Source of the DNA: JAICXG01 sp036494545 | Lineage (GTDB): Bacteria > Verrucomicrobiota > Verrucomicrobiia > Chthoniobacterales > UBA10450 | NCBI GenBank assembly: GCA_036494545.1 | Contig: DASXOB010000007.1 | Span: forward strand, 573,745 to 637,744 | Direction: 5' to 3' | DNA length: 64,000 bases | Part shown: positions 9,074-18,527 of the stretch, piece after piece | Layout of the letters: each line of letters starts with the position of its first letter | Position numbering within the stretch: the stretch's first letter is position 1 | Notes under the pieces: model-generated | The model's input: only the letters and a program-made list of their open reading frames with translations | The model's database searches: none | Told to the model about the DNA's origin: nothing | Translations under genes and position numbers: made by a program

Positions 9074-9334
9074 ATGCGTTCACGGTATTTCAGGAATCTG
9101 CCTTTCTTTTCCGGCGTGGGTCGATCGGCTTTAGTTGTCGCCCTGCTTGTATGGATCGCCCTTATGGGGCTGAACGGGTGCGCGACGGATTACGAGGATT
9201 TTAATCCAGATCCTGCCCCTCCGGAGAATCCGGAATTCATTCCGCGAGAAACCGTCGGAAACCTGCCGACGGGCGCGCCCTCGCCGACTCCGCGAAACCC
9301 GTTTAACCAGCCGGTCAATCCCTATTCCCAGTAG
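9074..9334 (+). CDS. Small putative lipoprotein
   Basis: A basic N-terminus and a hydrophobic stretch (SALVVALLVWIALMGLNGC) end in a lipobox-like LNGC. A short acidic, Pro- and Asn-rich tail of about 50 residues follows. The architecture is that of a small lipoprotein with a disordered exposed tail. No family is recognised. The last 20 bases overlap the convergent acetyltransferase gene. Confidence 0.6.
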   Translation: MRSRYFRNLPFFSGVGRSALVVALLVWIALMGLNGCATDYEDFNPDPAPPENPEFIPRETVGNLPTGAPSPTPRNPFNQPVNPYSQ

Positions 9335-9851
9335 GCTGATCAAATTTGCTTTGCCCTCCACTCGTTAGGGGGAAAGTCAGGAGCGGGATTTCACGCCTTT
9401 CTCCCTCGATTTCGCTCACGACCATTCCGGAGCGAATGGCGCCGAGGTGGAGATAGAAGGGCTCCGCGTGAGGGTCGGCTTCAATCGTTAGGCAATCCGC
9501 TCCCAGAGCGGACGCGCGTGCAGCGGCGTGTTCGAATAGTTTTCGGCCAAGACCGCGACTCATTTCGTTAGGCAAAACCCAGAGGTGCTCGAGCCGCATT
9601 TCCGCGCCGTCGCGCCGCAGGGCGTAGAAGGCGACGGGCCGGTCGTCTTCCGCAGCGATGCAGGTTTCGTTATGGGCGATAAATTCCGGCGTTATGGTCA
9701 GCAGTTTCCGCCATTGCGCCAGCCGCGAAGCGGGATAACCCCAGTGCGCCTTGGCTTTTTGCGCGATCGCACTCAGCATTGCGGCGTCGTTTCCCTCAGC
9801 ACGTCGGATTTGCACGCCATTAAGATGCGCTGAGCGATCGCCAGCACCCAA
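9315..9851 (-). CDS. GNAT family N-acetyltransferase
   Basis: This is an acetyl-CoA-dependent acyltransferase of unknown substrate. The core begins at IRRAEGNDAAMLSAIA. The beta-4 strand and acetyl-CoA loop are LEHLWVLPNEMSRGLGRKLF, in which RGLGRKL is the Q/R-x2-G-x-G/A pyrophosphate-binding motif. It is followed by ADCLTIEADPHAEPFY, the region usually contacting CoA. The exact start is uncertain; VQIRRAEG may follow a later initiation codon. Three iterated motif copies (9362, 9485, 9565) lie within 212 bases of this gene, the densest cluster in the window, reading LTS, LTI and PNE. Confidence 0.85.
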   Translation of the reverse strand: MGAGDRSAHLNGVQIRRAEGNDAAMLSAIAQKAKAHWGYPASRLAQWRKLLTITPEFIAHNETCIAAEDDRPVAFYALRRDGAEMRLEHLWVLPNEMSRGLGRKLFEHAAARASALGADCLTIEADPHAEPFYLHLGAIRSGMVVSEIEGERREIPLLTFPLTSGGQSKFDQPTGNRD

Positions 9852-9947
9852 GGACGATGCTCAGAACAGAAATATCCGTCAGGCGGCGCCGCTTATGCGA
9901 AGAAAGCGAAGCGCGCACCCAACGGCGGTGACGGGAAACAGCGGCCC

Positions 9948-10127
9948 TTACTTCTCGAAAACCTTCTTCACGTCGCCGACTTTCTGCTGCACTTTACCTT
10001 CCACTTTTTCGACTGTCCCCCGTGCCTCCAAATCTGGATTTCCGACGACTTGGCCGGCCTTTTCCTTGATTGTGCCAACCGCTTCCTTGGCAGTCCCCTT
10101 TGCTTTGTCTTCGGTGCTTGAGTTCAT
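9948..10127 (-). CDS. CsbD-like stress protein
   Basis: This short hydrophilic helical protein contains the CsbD repeats EDKAKGTAKEAVGTIKEKAG and ARGTVEKVEGKVQQKVGDV. CsbD-like proteins are abundant general-stress proteins of unknown mechanism. I place the start at the internal ATG (MNSSTEDKAKG), giving 59 residues, because homology begins there. A longer frame extends to 10184. Confidence 0.85.
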   Translation of the reverse strand: MNSSTEDKAKGTAKEAVGTIKEKAGQVVGNPDLEARGTVEKVEGKVQQKVGDVKKVFEK

Positions 10128-10428
10128 ACCGATAATTCGTGTTTGGTGAGAATAGAGGTCGTGTTGAGATTCGATCGATTTCATGAAGAAGAGAAAGCCG
10201 CTCTCGGTTTTATCCCTACTACTGTCGCGCTATATGATCGCGCTCGGAATCAACATCCCGGTCCCGCTAACCTTGATTCTCGATTTTTCGGCGGAACTGA
10301 GAAGCATCGCCCTTAGAGAAGTGCGGAGGGGAAAACGAAAGCTCCGAGACATGATCGTTCCCTCCCTAACTAACTGAACAGATCAATTAACCTGTCGCTC
10401 GATTTCCGGAAAACAGCTACCGAGATCG
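10128..10428. other. Intergenic region between csbD-like gene and sugar dehydrogenase gene
   Basis: A 64-codon plus-strand frame begins at 10183, but it has no recognisable similarity and its amino acid composition is not persuasive. I see no RNA gene or terminator. The region probably carries the divergent promoter of the csbD-like gene. Confidence 0.4.
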
Positions 10429-11712
10429 TTATTGATGTCGTCCGCGAGTAATTGCGAAAATATTGCCGGCGCTAATATCGGCGATATAAAGCTCGCCGTT
10501 TGCATCTTCGCCCAAGGACGATGGATTTTTCAGGCTGTAACCTCCGATCCGCGTCGGAAATAAATCAGCAGTGATATCCTGGAAGTTACTCGCCACCGTC
10601 CCATTGAAGTTAAGCGTGAAGATTCGCCCCGTGCCGTCGCCCGTGTTGGGGCCAAGATAATCGGCAAACATATAAAAGCCGCGGAGATCTTTGATCTTGT
10701 GACCGCGATAGACATAGCCGCCGATAAGCGCTTGCCCGGTGGTGTGCGGGTAGTCGTATGCCGGATTGATTGCATGACGCACCCGTTCGTTAGGATAGAC
10801 TGGATTTTGAATTGAACCTTCGCGGACGCGCCAGCCGTAGTTTTCTCCTCCGCCAAGTTTTGATGCATCCTGCGCATCCACTTCCTCGCGCGTCTCCTGA
10901 CCGACATCGCCAATAAAGAATGTGCCTAACGACCGATCGAAACTATCGCGAAAAGGATTGCGCAGGCCGTAAGCCCAGATTTCCTGCTTGTTGGTCGTTG
11001 AGCCAGCAAAAGGATTATCGGGCGGAATGGTGTACGTCCCATATGGATGGTCGTTAGGGTGAATGCGCAGCATTTTGCCCAGGAGCGTGGTGGTATTCTG
11101 CGCGTTGCCGCCCGGTTCGATGTGACCCGGACCTTGGTCGTTCGCGTTCCCGCCATCGCCCCATGCAATATAGAGGTTCCCTTCATCACCAACGCGCGGA
11201 CTAAAGCCGACCCAACCGCCGTTATGATTCGTTTGCGGCTTATCAACAGTGAGCAGGGTTTTTTCGCTCGCAGGATCGGCAACGTCCGGATCCGACGAAA
11301 CACGAAAGACGGCCACGTGGCTCACACCCTGACCGAAAGATCCGCCGGGTGCGGAATAGTCGACATAAAAGCGGCCGCTTGTCGCGTAATCGGGCGCGAA
11401 AGCCAGCCCAAGAAGACCTTCTTCGCCGGTCAGCGAAACTTCACTTGAAATATCGAGGAACGGCGTCGGCTTCACTGTCCGTGTAGCCAGATCAATGATG
11501 CGAATCTTGCCGCCTTGCTCGACAACAAAAATCCGGCTCATATCGCCCGGAGGCGCAGTGACAAAGAGGGGCAAAGAAAATCCGCCAGCGACGAGCGCGG
11601 CATCAAGCGGAGGAACGGTTTGCGCCTGTGGCGATGCAAGTGGAATCGCGAGAACGCTGCCGAGAAGAAGCGCCAGCCTTCGGACCGATGGGATGAAGTT
11701 TGTCATGGTCAT
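10429..11712 (-). CDS. Secreted PQQ-dependent glucose/sorbosone dehydrogenase family protein
   Basis: A signal peptide (RRLALLLGSVLAIPLASPQAQ) leads into a six-bladed beta-propeller of the soluble aldose sugar dehydrogenase family. Diagnostic stretches include FVVEQGGKIRIID, GEEGLLGLAFAPDY, TNHNGGWVGFSP, GDGGNANDQGPGH, EIWAYGLRNPFRDSFD, DVGQETREEVD and ENYGW. These enzymes oxidise sugars in the periplasm using PQQ. I chose the ATG at 11712 (or 11706), directly before the signal peptide, rather than the longer upstream frame. Copies of the iterated motif at 10787, 10924 and 11051 encode PNE, SLG and PND. Confidence 0.88.
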   Translation of the reverse strand: MTMTNFIPSVRRLALLLGSVLAIPLASPQAQTVPPLDAALVAGGFSLPLFVTAPPGDMSRIFVVEQGGKIRIIDLATRTVKPTPFLDISSEVSLTGEEGLLGLAFAPDYATSGRFYVDYSAPGGSFGQGVSHVAVFRVSSDPDVADPASEKTLLTVDKPQTNHNGGWVGFSPRVGDEGNLYIAWGDGGNANDQGPGHIEPGGNAQNTTTLLGKMLRIHPNDHPYGTYTIPPDNPFAGSTTNKQEIWAYGLRNPFRDSFDRSLGTFFIGDVGQETREEVDAQDASKLGGGENYGWRVREGSIQNPVYPNERVRHAINPAYDYPHTTGQALIGGYVYRGHKIKDLRGFYMFADYLGPNTGDGTGRIFTLNFNGTVASNFQDITADLFPTRIGGYSLKNPSSLGEDANGELYIADISAGNIFAITRGRHQ

Positions 11713-11842
11713 CTTTCTACTTTGCCAAGATGCGTTCGCGGGCGCATCAATTTGTTTTCTTACATTATAATAACGGCGCCCGGTTATCGCGTGGCCGTGA
11801 AGAGGATTGAAAGGCGGACTCGGGCGATTACTATGAGCCGCA

Positions 11843-14284
11843 GTGGCAAAACGCACTCAGCAGCATGCTTGGAATGAGGTCTACGCCCTGATTCTTCTTG
11901 GAACGGGGACGCTGCTCTTTCTCGCCCTCGTTTCTTATGTGCCGCGAGAAATTCCCACCTGGTTTGGGCCACTGAATGTCACGTCGGCGCCTAGTCCCGG
12001 ACAAAACTTTCTGGGACCAATCGGCGCGATCGCTGCGGGAATTTGTTATTTCCTGATCGGCGCTGCGTCCTATTTCTTCGCCGCCATACTTCTGGGCTTT
12101 GGCGCGGCCAAGCTTTTCAGCCTCCAGTTGAAGGTCACTCCCAGAATCCCGTGGATTATTCTCTTCCTTGTCTCGGGTGCGTGTCTCCTGAGTTTGCAGC
12201 ATTGGTTTCTGCGTGACTGGCCACGGCTGTTCAACGATCAGGGAGCAGGCGGATTCATTGGGGACAAGATTGGCCGGAGATACTTTCGTTCGGCCATGGG
12301 GCGCGGTTCGGCGATTGTTCTCGGCGGCATTTACCTGACGAGTCTTATCTTGATGACCGGGCTGCGGCCAATTCATCTCGTTAGGCAAAGTGTTCTTGCG
12401 GCGCGCAAAGGCTTTGTTGCCCTGCGTCTCTGGCTCCTGCACCGCCGCATGCGCCGCGTTGATTTAAAGGAACAACTCGAGATCAGCCAGCAGCAGATCG
12501 CGAAACAACAGCGAGCCATTGAAAAGAAATTGCGCAGGAAAGGCACGCCTGCGGTAAAAAATGAACCGGCTCCGGAGCTTTTGCTGGAGGAATTTGCCAA
12601 TCGTCCCGAACCAAAGGTGGTCGATACGACGGCGCTCCCCGTCGAGGCGACCGCTCCGCGCAAAAAACCTTCGCTCGCGGAGTTGAGACGCGACAAAAAA
12701 TCGACCGCCGCCGAACCCGCTCTCACCGCTCCAGCAAACTGGCAGGGCGAGAATTACAAATTGCCCGGCTTCGACCTGCTTGACGATCATGCCAGCGAGG
12801 GCCGGGTGGCGGCCAATCCCGCCGAACTTGAAGACATCCAGCAAACGCTCATTGAGACTCTCGCCCAATTCGGCATCGCGGTTGCACCAGGCGACATCAC
12901 AAAAGGTCCCACCATCACGCGCTACGAAGTCTATCCGGCCAAAGGCGTGCGTGTAGACAAGATTGTGAGTCTGGAGCGCGACCTCGCTCGTGCGACGCGC
13001 GCCGAAAGAATCAACATCCTCGCACCCATCCCAGGCAAAGACACCGTTGGCATCGAGCTGGCTAACAGCCGCAAAGTGAAGGTCACCTTGCGCGAATTGC
13101 TGCAATCACACGATTGGAGTGAAACCACCGCGCGGCTTCCGATCGCTCTCGGCAAAGACGTCTACGGCAAGACGATCATCGCCGATCTCGCGCAGATGCC
13201 GCATTTACTCGTCGCCGGCACGACGGGCAGCGGAAAGAGCGTCTGCATCAACGCCATGATCGCGAGCATGCTCTATCGCTTCACGCCTGATCAGCTTCGC
13301 TTCATCATGATCGATCCCAAGGTGGTCGAGATGCAGGTCTACAACACTCTTCCACATCTCGTCATCCCAGTGGTGACGGATCCAAAAAAAGTCCTTCTCG
13401 CTCTGCGGTGGGTGATCGACGAGATGGAGAAGCGCTACAAGATTTTTGCCAAAGCCGGTGTTCGCAACATGACCGGCTTCAATGCGCGCCCGAAAAAGAA
13501 AACCCAGCAAGAACTTAATCTGGAGCGCGATGAGTCGTCGATGCCCAATGACGAAAGAATCGATCAAGCGCTCCCTTCCATTGGGCCGATCAAGGTGCCC
13601 CGTGATGACGAGCTGCCGATTCCCGATTGCCTTCCATACATCGTCATCATCATCGATGAATTGGCCGACCTCATGCAGACGGCACCGGCCGATGTCGAAA
13701 GTGCGATCGCCCGAATCACACAGATGGCCCGCGCCGCTGGCATTCACCTCATCGTGGCCACGCAAACGCCGCGGGCCGACGTTATCACTGGTGTGATCAA
13801 GGCCAACATCCCTAGCCGCATCGCTTTTCAGGTTGCGAGCAAGATCGATAGTCGTGTTATTCTGGACGAGAACGGTGCTGATCGATTGTTAGGTCAAGGC
13901 GACATGCTCTATTTGCCGCCCAGCACCTCGCGCCTCATCCGCGCGCAAGGTGTGCTCGTGACGGACGAAGAGATCGGGCGCCTGGTCGATTTTGTGTCCG
14001 CGCAAAGCCCTCCTGCATTCGATGTCTCGGCGCATGAGCAGATAAGCTCGCCTGCCACGCCTAACGACGACGTGACGGAGGAAGATGAGGAGCTGGTCGA
14101 AAAATGTCTCGAAATCATTCGCCAGGAAAAACGCGCTTCTACTTCGTTGCTGCAACGGCGACTGAGGCTCGGCTACACTCGCGCAGCGCGGATCGTTGAT
14201 ATTCTGGAGCAGCGCGGCATATTGGGCCCCGGCGAAGGCGCCAAACCGCGCGAGATTCTTGTCGATCTCGACGCCACTGTCTGA
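11843..14284 (+). CDS. ftsK: DNA translocase FtsK/SpoIIIE
   Basis: This membrane-anchored DNA pump coordinates chromosome segregation with division. Four hydrophobic N-terminal segments within about the first 180 residues form the anchor, followed by a charged linker. The motor carries Walker A AGTTGSGKS near residue 459 and Walker B IIIDELADL near 602. The C-terminal gamma winged-helix domain (EKCLEIIRQEKRASTSLLQRR onward) recognises polar DNA sequences in characterised homologues. The start is GTG. The short linker gives 813 residues, compact for the family. A RodZ-like gene follows after 13 bases. Confidence 0.95.
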   Translation: MAKRTQQHAWNEVYALILLGTGTLLFLALVSYVPREIPTWFGPLNVTSAPSPGQNFLGPIGAIAAGICYFLIGAASYFFAAILLGFGAAKLFSLQLKVTPRIPWIILFLVSGACLLSLQHWFLRDWPRLFNDQGAGGFIGDKIGRRYFRSAMGRGSAIVLGGIYLTSLILMTGLRPIHLVRQSVLAARKGFVALRLWLLHRRMRRVDLKEQLEISQQQIAKQQRAIEKKLRRKGTPAVKNEPAPELLLEEFANRPEPKVVDTTALPVEATAPRKKPSLAELRRDKKSTAAEPALTAPANWQGENYKLPGFDLLDDHASEGRVAANPAELEDIQQTLIETLAQFGIAVAPGDITKGPTITRYEVYPAKGVRVDKIVSLERDLARATRAERINILAPIPGKDTVGIELANSRKVKVTLRELLQSHDWSETTARLPIALGKDVYGKTIIADLAQMPHLLVAGTTGSGKSVCINAMIASMLYRFTPDQLRFIMIDPKVVEMQVYNTLPHLVIPVVTDPKKVLLALRWVIDEMEKRYKIFAKAGVRNMTGFNARPKKKTQQELNLERDESSMPNDERIDQALPSIGPIKVPRDDELPIPDCLPYIVIIIDELADLMQTAPADVESAIARITQMARAAGIHLIVATQTPRADVITGVIKANIPSRIAFQVASKIDSRVILDENGADRLLGQGDMLYLPPSTSRLIRAQGVLVTDEEIGRLVDFVSAQSPPAFDVSAHEQISSPATPNDDVTEEDEELVEKCLEIIRQEKRASTSLLQRRLRLGYTRAARIVDILEQRGILGPGEGAKPREILVDLDATV

Positions 14285-14297
14285 TCCCGCCGGCCCA

Positions 14298-15170
14298 ATG
14301 GAACCGCTCGGCAAAAAACTACAAGAGGCGCGTCTTCGGAAGAAGATCTCGCTCGAGGAAGCTTCGCGTGTGACCAAAATTCGCGCTTCGCGCATCCAGG
14401 AAATCGAGAATGATGACTTCACTGCTTTTTCCAGTCTGGCCTACGCAAAGGGCTTTATTCTGATCTACGGCAAGTATCTCGATGTTGACGTCACGCCTTA
14501 TCTCGAAGCTTTCGAAACGTCGCGCGAGGTGAGCGTGGATGGCTATTCCTATTTGCAGGAATCGCCTAATAGCGCACCGCCACCGCTCGTTAGGCGACGG
14601 CCGCTGAAACGGCCGACTCTGTTGCCGTTTATCATCGCGGTTGGCGTGCTCGTTTTCGGATTGTATTTGATCAAACTATTTCTCAACATTCAGCGCATCG
14701 CTCCGCGTTCTTCGGGACCGATCGCAGTAGAAACCGCCACCCCAACTCCGAGCCCGACCGCGACTGAAGACATCGTCGCGCCTCGCGCGGAACCCGTCGA
14801 GAGCGCGCCGCCGAGTGAAGCGCAGGTCACCAACACGCCCGCCACCATTCCAGTTTCACCTTCCCCCACCGAGCCCGAAATACGTCGTGCACAGCCGGTG
14901 CATCCGGAAGATCTCGCTTCGCCTTCTCCTAACGAAGATGCGAGCGCCGTCAACCAGGTCGAGATTACGCCGGTACGCCAGACCTATCTTCGCGTGCATG
15001 TGGATGGTAACGCGCAAGCGGGTTTCGACGATTGGTTCGATCCTTCACACGGGCCACTTTCGTTTCGTGGCCGTCACTTCACTATCCGAGTGCTCGATCG
15101 CGGTGCGGTTCAGATCAAGAAAAACGGAACGGCCCTTGCTGCGGGAGATGCCGATATCGCCTTTGAGTAA
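14298..15170 (+). CDS. RodZ-like helix-turn-helix membrane protein
   Basis: The N-terminal ~70 residues are an HTH_25-type domain (LGKKLQEARLRKKISLEEAS, then TKIRASRIQEIENDDF). A Pro/Arg stretch, one transmembrane helix (TLLPFIIAVGVLVFGLYLI), a long Thr/Pro/Ser-rich periplasmic linker and a C-terminal beta domain follow. That order is the RodZ architecture, in which RodZ links MreB to the elongation machinery. Many such proteins are only annotated as HTH-domain proteins, so the symbol is left open. The ATG at 14298 is chosen because the longer frame would lie within ftsK. It sits between ftsK and rimO. Confidence 0.8.
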   Translation: MEPLGKKLQEARLRKKISLEEASRVTKIRASRIQEIENDDFTAFSSLAYAKGFILIYGKYLDVDVTPYLEAFETSREVSVDGYSYLQESPNSAPPPLVRRRPLKRPTLLPFIIAVGVLVFGLYLIKLFLNIQRIAPRSSGPIAVETATPTPSPTATEDIVAPRAEPVESAPPSEAQVTNTPATIPVSPSPTEPEIRRAQPVHPEDLASPSPNEDASAVNQVEITPVRQTYLRVHVDGNAQAGFDDWFDPSHGPLSFRGRHFTIRVLDRGAVQIKKNGTALAAGDADIAFE

Positions 15171-16557
15171 CGTTCCCGCGACCGAGTCCGGCCCAACGAA
15201 GGTTGGCATGATCAGTCTTGGTTGTGCCAAGAATCTGGTCGACGCCGAGATCATGCTCGGCGGCGTGCTGGAGCGCGGGATGCGCATCACCCGTAATGCT
15301 GGAGAAGCCGACGTACTGGTGGTGAACACCTGCGCCTTCATCGATTCGGCTAAGGAAGAATCGATCGCCGCGATCCTGGAGGCCGTGCAACAACGCGGCC
15401 GGACGAGTCCCGCGCATCAGAAGATCATTGTGAGCGGGTGCATGTCGCAGCGTTATGCCCCTGAACTGCGCGCCGAACTCCCAGAAGTTGACGCTTTCAT
15501 CGGACTCGATCAGGTGCGCGAGCTCGGTGCAATTGTTCAAGACGTCGTTAGGCAGAAGTCAGATCGCGCAGGTACTCTCGTCACCCAACGCCCGACCTAC
15601 ATTCCCGACTGGAACACGCCGCGTTTCCGGCTCACGCCGGCGCACAGCGTCTATCTGAAAATTGCCGAGGGGTGTAATCATCCATGCAGCTTTTGCGTCA
15701 TTCCGCAGATGCGCGGGCGGCATCGCAGTCGCTCGCCGGCCTCTGTCCTGGCGGAGATTCGCCAGCTTGTCGCCGGGGGTGTGAAGGAAATTAACCTGAT
15801 CAGCCAGGACACAACTTATTACGGAATGGATTTGTGGAACGAGAAGGCTGGACCGCGGCAGCCGGTCGACTCCACTCGTGGCCCCACGCTCGCTGCGCTC
15901 CTGCGTGAAGTCGAAAAGGTCGAGGGCGATTTTTGGGTGCGATTGCTCTACACCCATCCGGCCCATTGGAGCGATGAACTGATTCAGACCATCGCTGCCT
16001 GTCACAAGGTTGCACGCTACGTCGACATGCCATTGCAACACATCGACGAAGCAATGCTCGGTCGGATGCGTCGCGAAACGTCGCGCACACACATCGAAAA
16101 TCTCATCATTAGGTTGCGCGCCGGCATTCCCGGCATCGCGCTGCGCACCACTTTCATCGTCGGATTTCCTGGCGAGACGGAAGCAGAATTCGAGTCGCTT
16201 CTCGAGTTCATCAAACGCGTGCGTTTCGAGCGCCTCGGCATCTTCAAATATTCGCAGGAAGAAGGGTCGCGCGCCGCCAAAATGCCTGCGCAAATCTCGA
16301 CCGCGCAAAAAAATCTGCGCTATCGCCGCGCAATGACTTTGCAGCAAGAGATCGCGCGCGAGACCGCTGCCACACAAGTTGGGCGTGAACTCAGATTGCT
16401 TGTCGATCAGCCCCTCATCGCACGCAGCGAGGCCGACGCGCCGGAGGTCGACACTCGTGTCATTCTGGCTGAACCAGCGCCGGTCGGCGAATTCGTTAGG
16501 CGAAAAATTCACAGCGCGCGCGGTTACGATCTGGTCGCGGCGCCAATTCGCGATTGA
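15148..16557 (+). CDS. rimO: Ribosomal protein S12 methylthiotransferase RimO
   Basis: This radical SAM enzyme adds a methylthio group to an Asp of ribosomal protein S12. The N-terminal UPF0004 domain supplies three cluster-binding cysteines in SLGCAKNLVD, VNTCAFID and VSGCMSQR. The radical SAM motif C-x3-C-x2-C is CNHPCSFC near residue 177. A C-terminal TRAM segment (LRLLVDQPLIARSE onward) should bind RNA. SLGCAKNLVDAE is diagnostic of RimO as opposed to MiaB. The ATG at 15148 overlaps the end of the RodZ-like gene by 23 bases; a later ATG at 15208 would remove the start of the domain. Confidence 0.94.
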   Translation: MPISPLSNVPATESGPTKVGMISLGCAKNLVDAEIMLGGVLERGMRITRNAGEADVLVVNTCAFIDSAKEESIAAILEAVQQRGRTSPAHQKIIVSGCMSQRYAPELRAELPEVDAFIGLDQVRELGAIVQDVVRQKSDRAGTLVTQRPTYIPDWNTPRFRLTPAHSVYLKIAEGCNHPCSFCVIPQMRGRHRSRSPASVLAEIRQLVAGGVKEINLISQDTTYYGMDLWNEKAGPRQPVDSTRGPTLAALLREVEKVEGDFWVRLLYTHPAHWSDELIQTIAACHKVARYVDMPLQHIDEAMLGRMRRETSRTHIENLIIRLRAGIPGIALRTTFIVGFPGETEAEFESLLEFIKRVRFERLGIFKYSQEEGSRAAKMPAQISTAQKNLRYRRAMTLQQEIARETAATQVGRELRLLVDQPLIARSEADAPEVDTRVILAEPAPVGEFVRRKIHSARGYDLVAAPIRD

Positions 16558-16626
16558 CAGGGCGAAGGTTGCCTGAGACACACATGGCTTGGTTGCCCGC
16601 GAGGCGACCGCTGTTCCCGTGTTTTT

Positions 16627-17091
16627 ATGGCCGATTTGAGCGACCCAAACAAACAAGATCCCCGTCAGCCTTCCCCGCCAACGAAGACAAACGTAAGACC
16701 TCCGTCACTGGCAAAGCCAACGGATCTCGTTCCGAGTCGATCGACGGGTGAAGAACCGCTCGGGCCACCACTCATTCCAGCGATTGCCGTTACTCCCTTG
16801 AAGCCAGGGGCGCGCCCCTTGGACTCAACTCCTGTTAAGCGCGAAATGCCGCCAGAGTTACGCAGGGAAACAGCTTGTGTCGCCCATTCCTCGAAGGCGA
16901 CGGTGACGATGAGCGGCAGCCAGCCGATGGGACGGCCGGCTGGAGTCACGAGCACTGCCGCGCCGCCACGACCGGTTGCCAAGCAGCCCGCACCGGAGTT
17001 AGTTGAGTCGGCGCCGATGCTGTTTTGTTGGGCCCTGCTCAGTGTCTCGGCCGCGCTCCTAACCATTCAACTTTGGACTTACTTTTCTTGA
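16627..17091 (+). CDS. Proline-rich hypothetical protein with C-terminal membrane helix
   Basis: About 125 residues are disordered and rich in Pro, Thr, Ala and Lys. They are followed by a single C-terminal hydrophobic helix (MLFCWALLSVSAALLTIQLW), giving a tail-anchored topology. No family is recognised. It ends four bases before the thioredoxin gene, so both are probably co-transcribed, possibly with rimO. Confidence 0.65.
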   Translation: MADLSDPNKQDPRQPSPPTKTNVRPPSLAKPTDLVPSRSTGEEPLGPPLIPAIAVTPLKPGARPLDSTPVKREMPPELRRETACVAHSSKATVTMSGSQPMGRPAGVTSTAAPPRPVAKQPAPELVESAPMLFCWALLSVSAALLTIQLWTYFS

Positions 17092-17095
17092 ACTC

Positions 17096-17425
17096 ATGGA
17101 AAATTCTGCTGCGGTCACGGTCGATGAAGCAAACTTTGACAACGAGGTCGTAAAAAGCACGCAACCGGTGTTGGTCGACTTCTGGGCCGAATGGTGTGGC
17201 CCCTGCAAAATGATCGCACCAGTTCTCGACGAAATCGCAAGGGAAAAGGCCGGCTCAGTGAAAGTGGCGAAGGTGAACGTAGAGGAAAACCAGAGCCTCT
17301 CCCTGCGCTATAACATCCGTGCCATTCCCACTCTGCTTTTCTTTAAGGACGGCCAATTGCGCGATCAAATTACCGGCATGACGAGCAAGAAAGATCTTCT
17401 TAGCCGGCTCGACTCCCTAGCCTAA
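17096..17425 (+). CDS. trxA: Thioredoxin
   Basis: A 109-residue cytoplasmic thioredoxin with the redox active site WCGPC at residues 33-37 inside FWAEWCGPCKMIAPVL, and the cis-proline segment AIPTLLFF. It reduces protein disulfides for ribonucleotide reductase and other clients. The stop codon TAA lies inside an iterated motif copy (GCC-TAA-CGA, 17420-17428). Confidence 0.96.
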   Translation: MENSAAVTVDEANFDNEVVKSTQPVLVDFWAEWCGPCKMIAPVLDEIAREKAGSVKVAKVNVEENQSLSLRYNIRAIPTLLFFKDGQLRDQITGMTSKKDLLSRLDSLA

Positions 17426-17583
17426 CGAGCGAGAAAAATCAAACATCGGCTGGAGTCGCTCGATTGCTTCGCCTGCTGGTCGGACCGCAATTTCGCACTG
17501 GCTCAGCAGGGACGGCAGCAATGGCGACAGGCGCCAAATTCGTCGCCTGCGTGCAGCTTTTCACGTAAGCGCTACGGTGTCGT

Positions 17584-18462
17584 ATGGAGAACAAGATTTC
17601 GAAAGGATGTCGACTACGGGACCTCATGGCGAAGGGCATCGTTTCGATGCCGGGCGTGCCAAACGCTTCCATGGCGCGACAAGTGGAGCAGGCGGGATTC
17701 GATGCGGTATACATCAGCGGCGCGGGACTCGCCAACTGTACCGCCGGATTGCCGGATATTGGGTTACTTACGCTCAACGAGGTTGCGGCACTTGCCGGGT
17801 TCATTGCCCGCGCGGTCACTATCCCCTCAATCGTCGATGCCGATACGGGCTTCGGCGGCGCGGAGAATGTTGGGCGCACAATCTACGAACTGGAGCGTGC
17901 TGGATTGGCGGGCTGTCATTTGGAGGATCAGGAATTTCCGAAACGCTGCGGCCATCTCGCGGGAAAACGGCTGGTCGAGCTCGAAGAAATGTCGGCGAAG
18001 ATTCGCGCTGCCGTCGCCGCCAGGCACGATTCCGATTTCCTCCTTATCGCCCGCACGGATTCGCGCGCACTGGAAAATTTTGACGGCGCGGTGAAACGCG
18101 CGCAGGCCTATCTGGAAGCCGGTGCGGATGCGATTTTTCCGGAGGCGCTGCAAACGAAGGAAGAGTTCAGTGCATTCGCGCGCGAGGTGAAGGCGCCACT
18201 GCTGGCAAACATGACCGAGTTCGGCAAAAGCCCATCGTTAGGCGCGCAAGAACTGGGCGAAATGGGTTATCGTATGGTGATTTTTCCGCAGAGCGCCTTC
18301 CGTGTTTCGATGAAGACGACCGAAGAATTCTTTCGCGCGCTCAGGACCGCGGGCTCGCCTAACGACTGGATTGATCGGATGCAGACGCGCCAGGAACTTT
18401 ACGTCACCCTTGACTACGATCCGGCGGCGGACAGCTGGCCCGGTTATCGTCTCACACGCTAG
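17584..18462 (+). CDS. prpB: Methylisocitrate lyase PrpB
   Basis: The enzyme belongs to the isocitrate lyase/PEP mutase superfamily and splits 2-methylisocitrate into pyruvate and succinate, the last step of the methylcitrate cycle for propionate. The catalytic loop motif KRCGH is at residues 120-124. The metal-binding DADTGFGG and LEDQ segments are intact. Length of 292 is typical. The neighbouring citrate synthase-family gene supports PrpB over other family members. No prpD is adjacent, so dehydration and hydration of methylcitrate must be encoded elsewhere. Motif copies at 18235 and 18357 encode SLG and PND. Confidence 0.9.
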   Translation: MENKISKGCRLRDLMAKGIVSMPGVPNASMARQVEQAGFDAVYISGAGLANCTAGLPDIGLLTLNEVAALAGFIARAVTIPSIVDADTGFGGAENVGRTIYELERAGLAGCHLEDQEFPKRCGHLAGKRLVELEEMSAKIRAAVAARHDSDFLLIARTDSRALENFDGAVKRAQAYLEAGADAIFPEALQTKEEFSAFAREVKAPLLANMTEFGKSPSLGAQELGEMGYRMVIFPQSAFRVSMKTTEEFFRALRTAGSPNDWIDRMQTRQELYVTLDYDPAADSWPGYRLTR

Positions 18463-18527
18463 CGCCAGCTTCTCGCTTGCGCTCCTCCGCTTGGTCGGCA
18501 AGCTGCAAGTTTACTTCTTTGAACTCT

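Noticed and set aside
10183..10377. A 64-codon frame divergent from the csbD-like gene
   Set aside because: No ribosome-binding site, composition unlike neighbours, no similarity.
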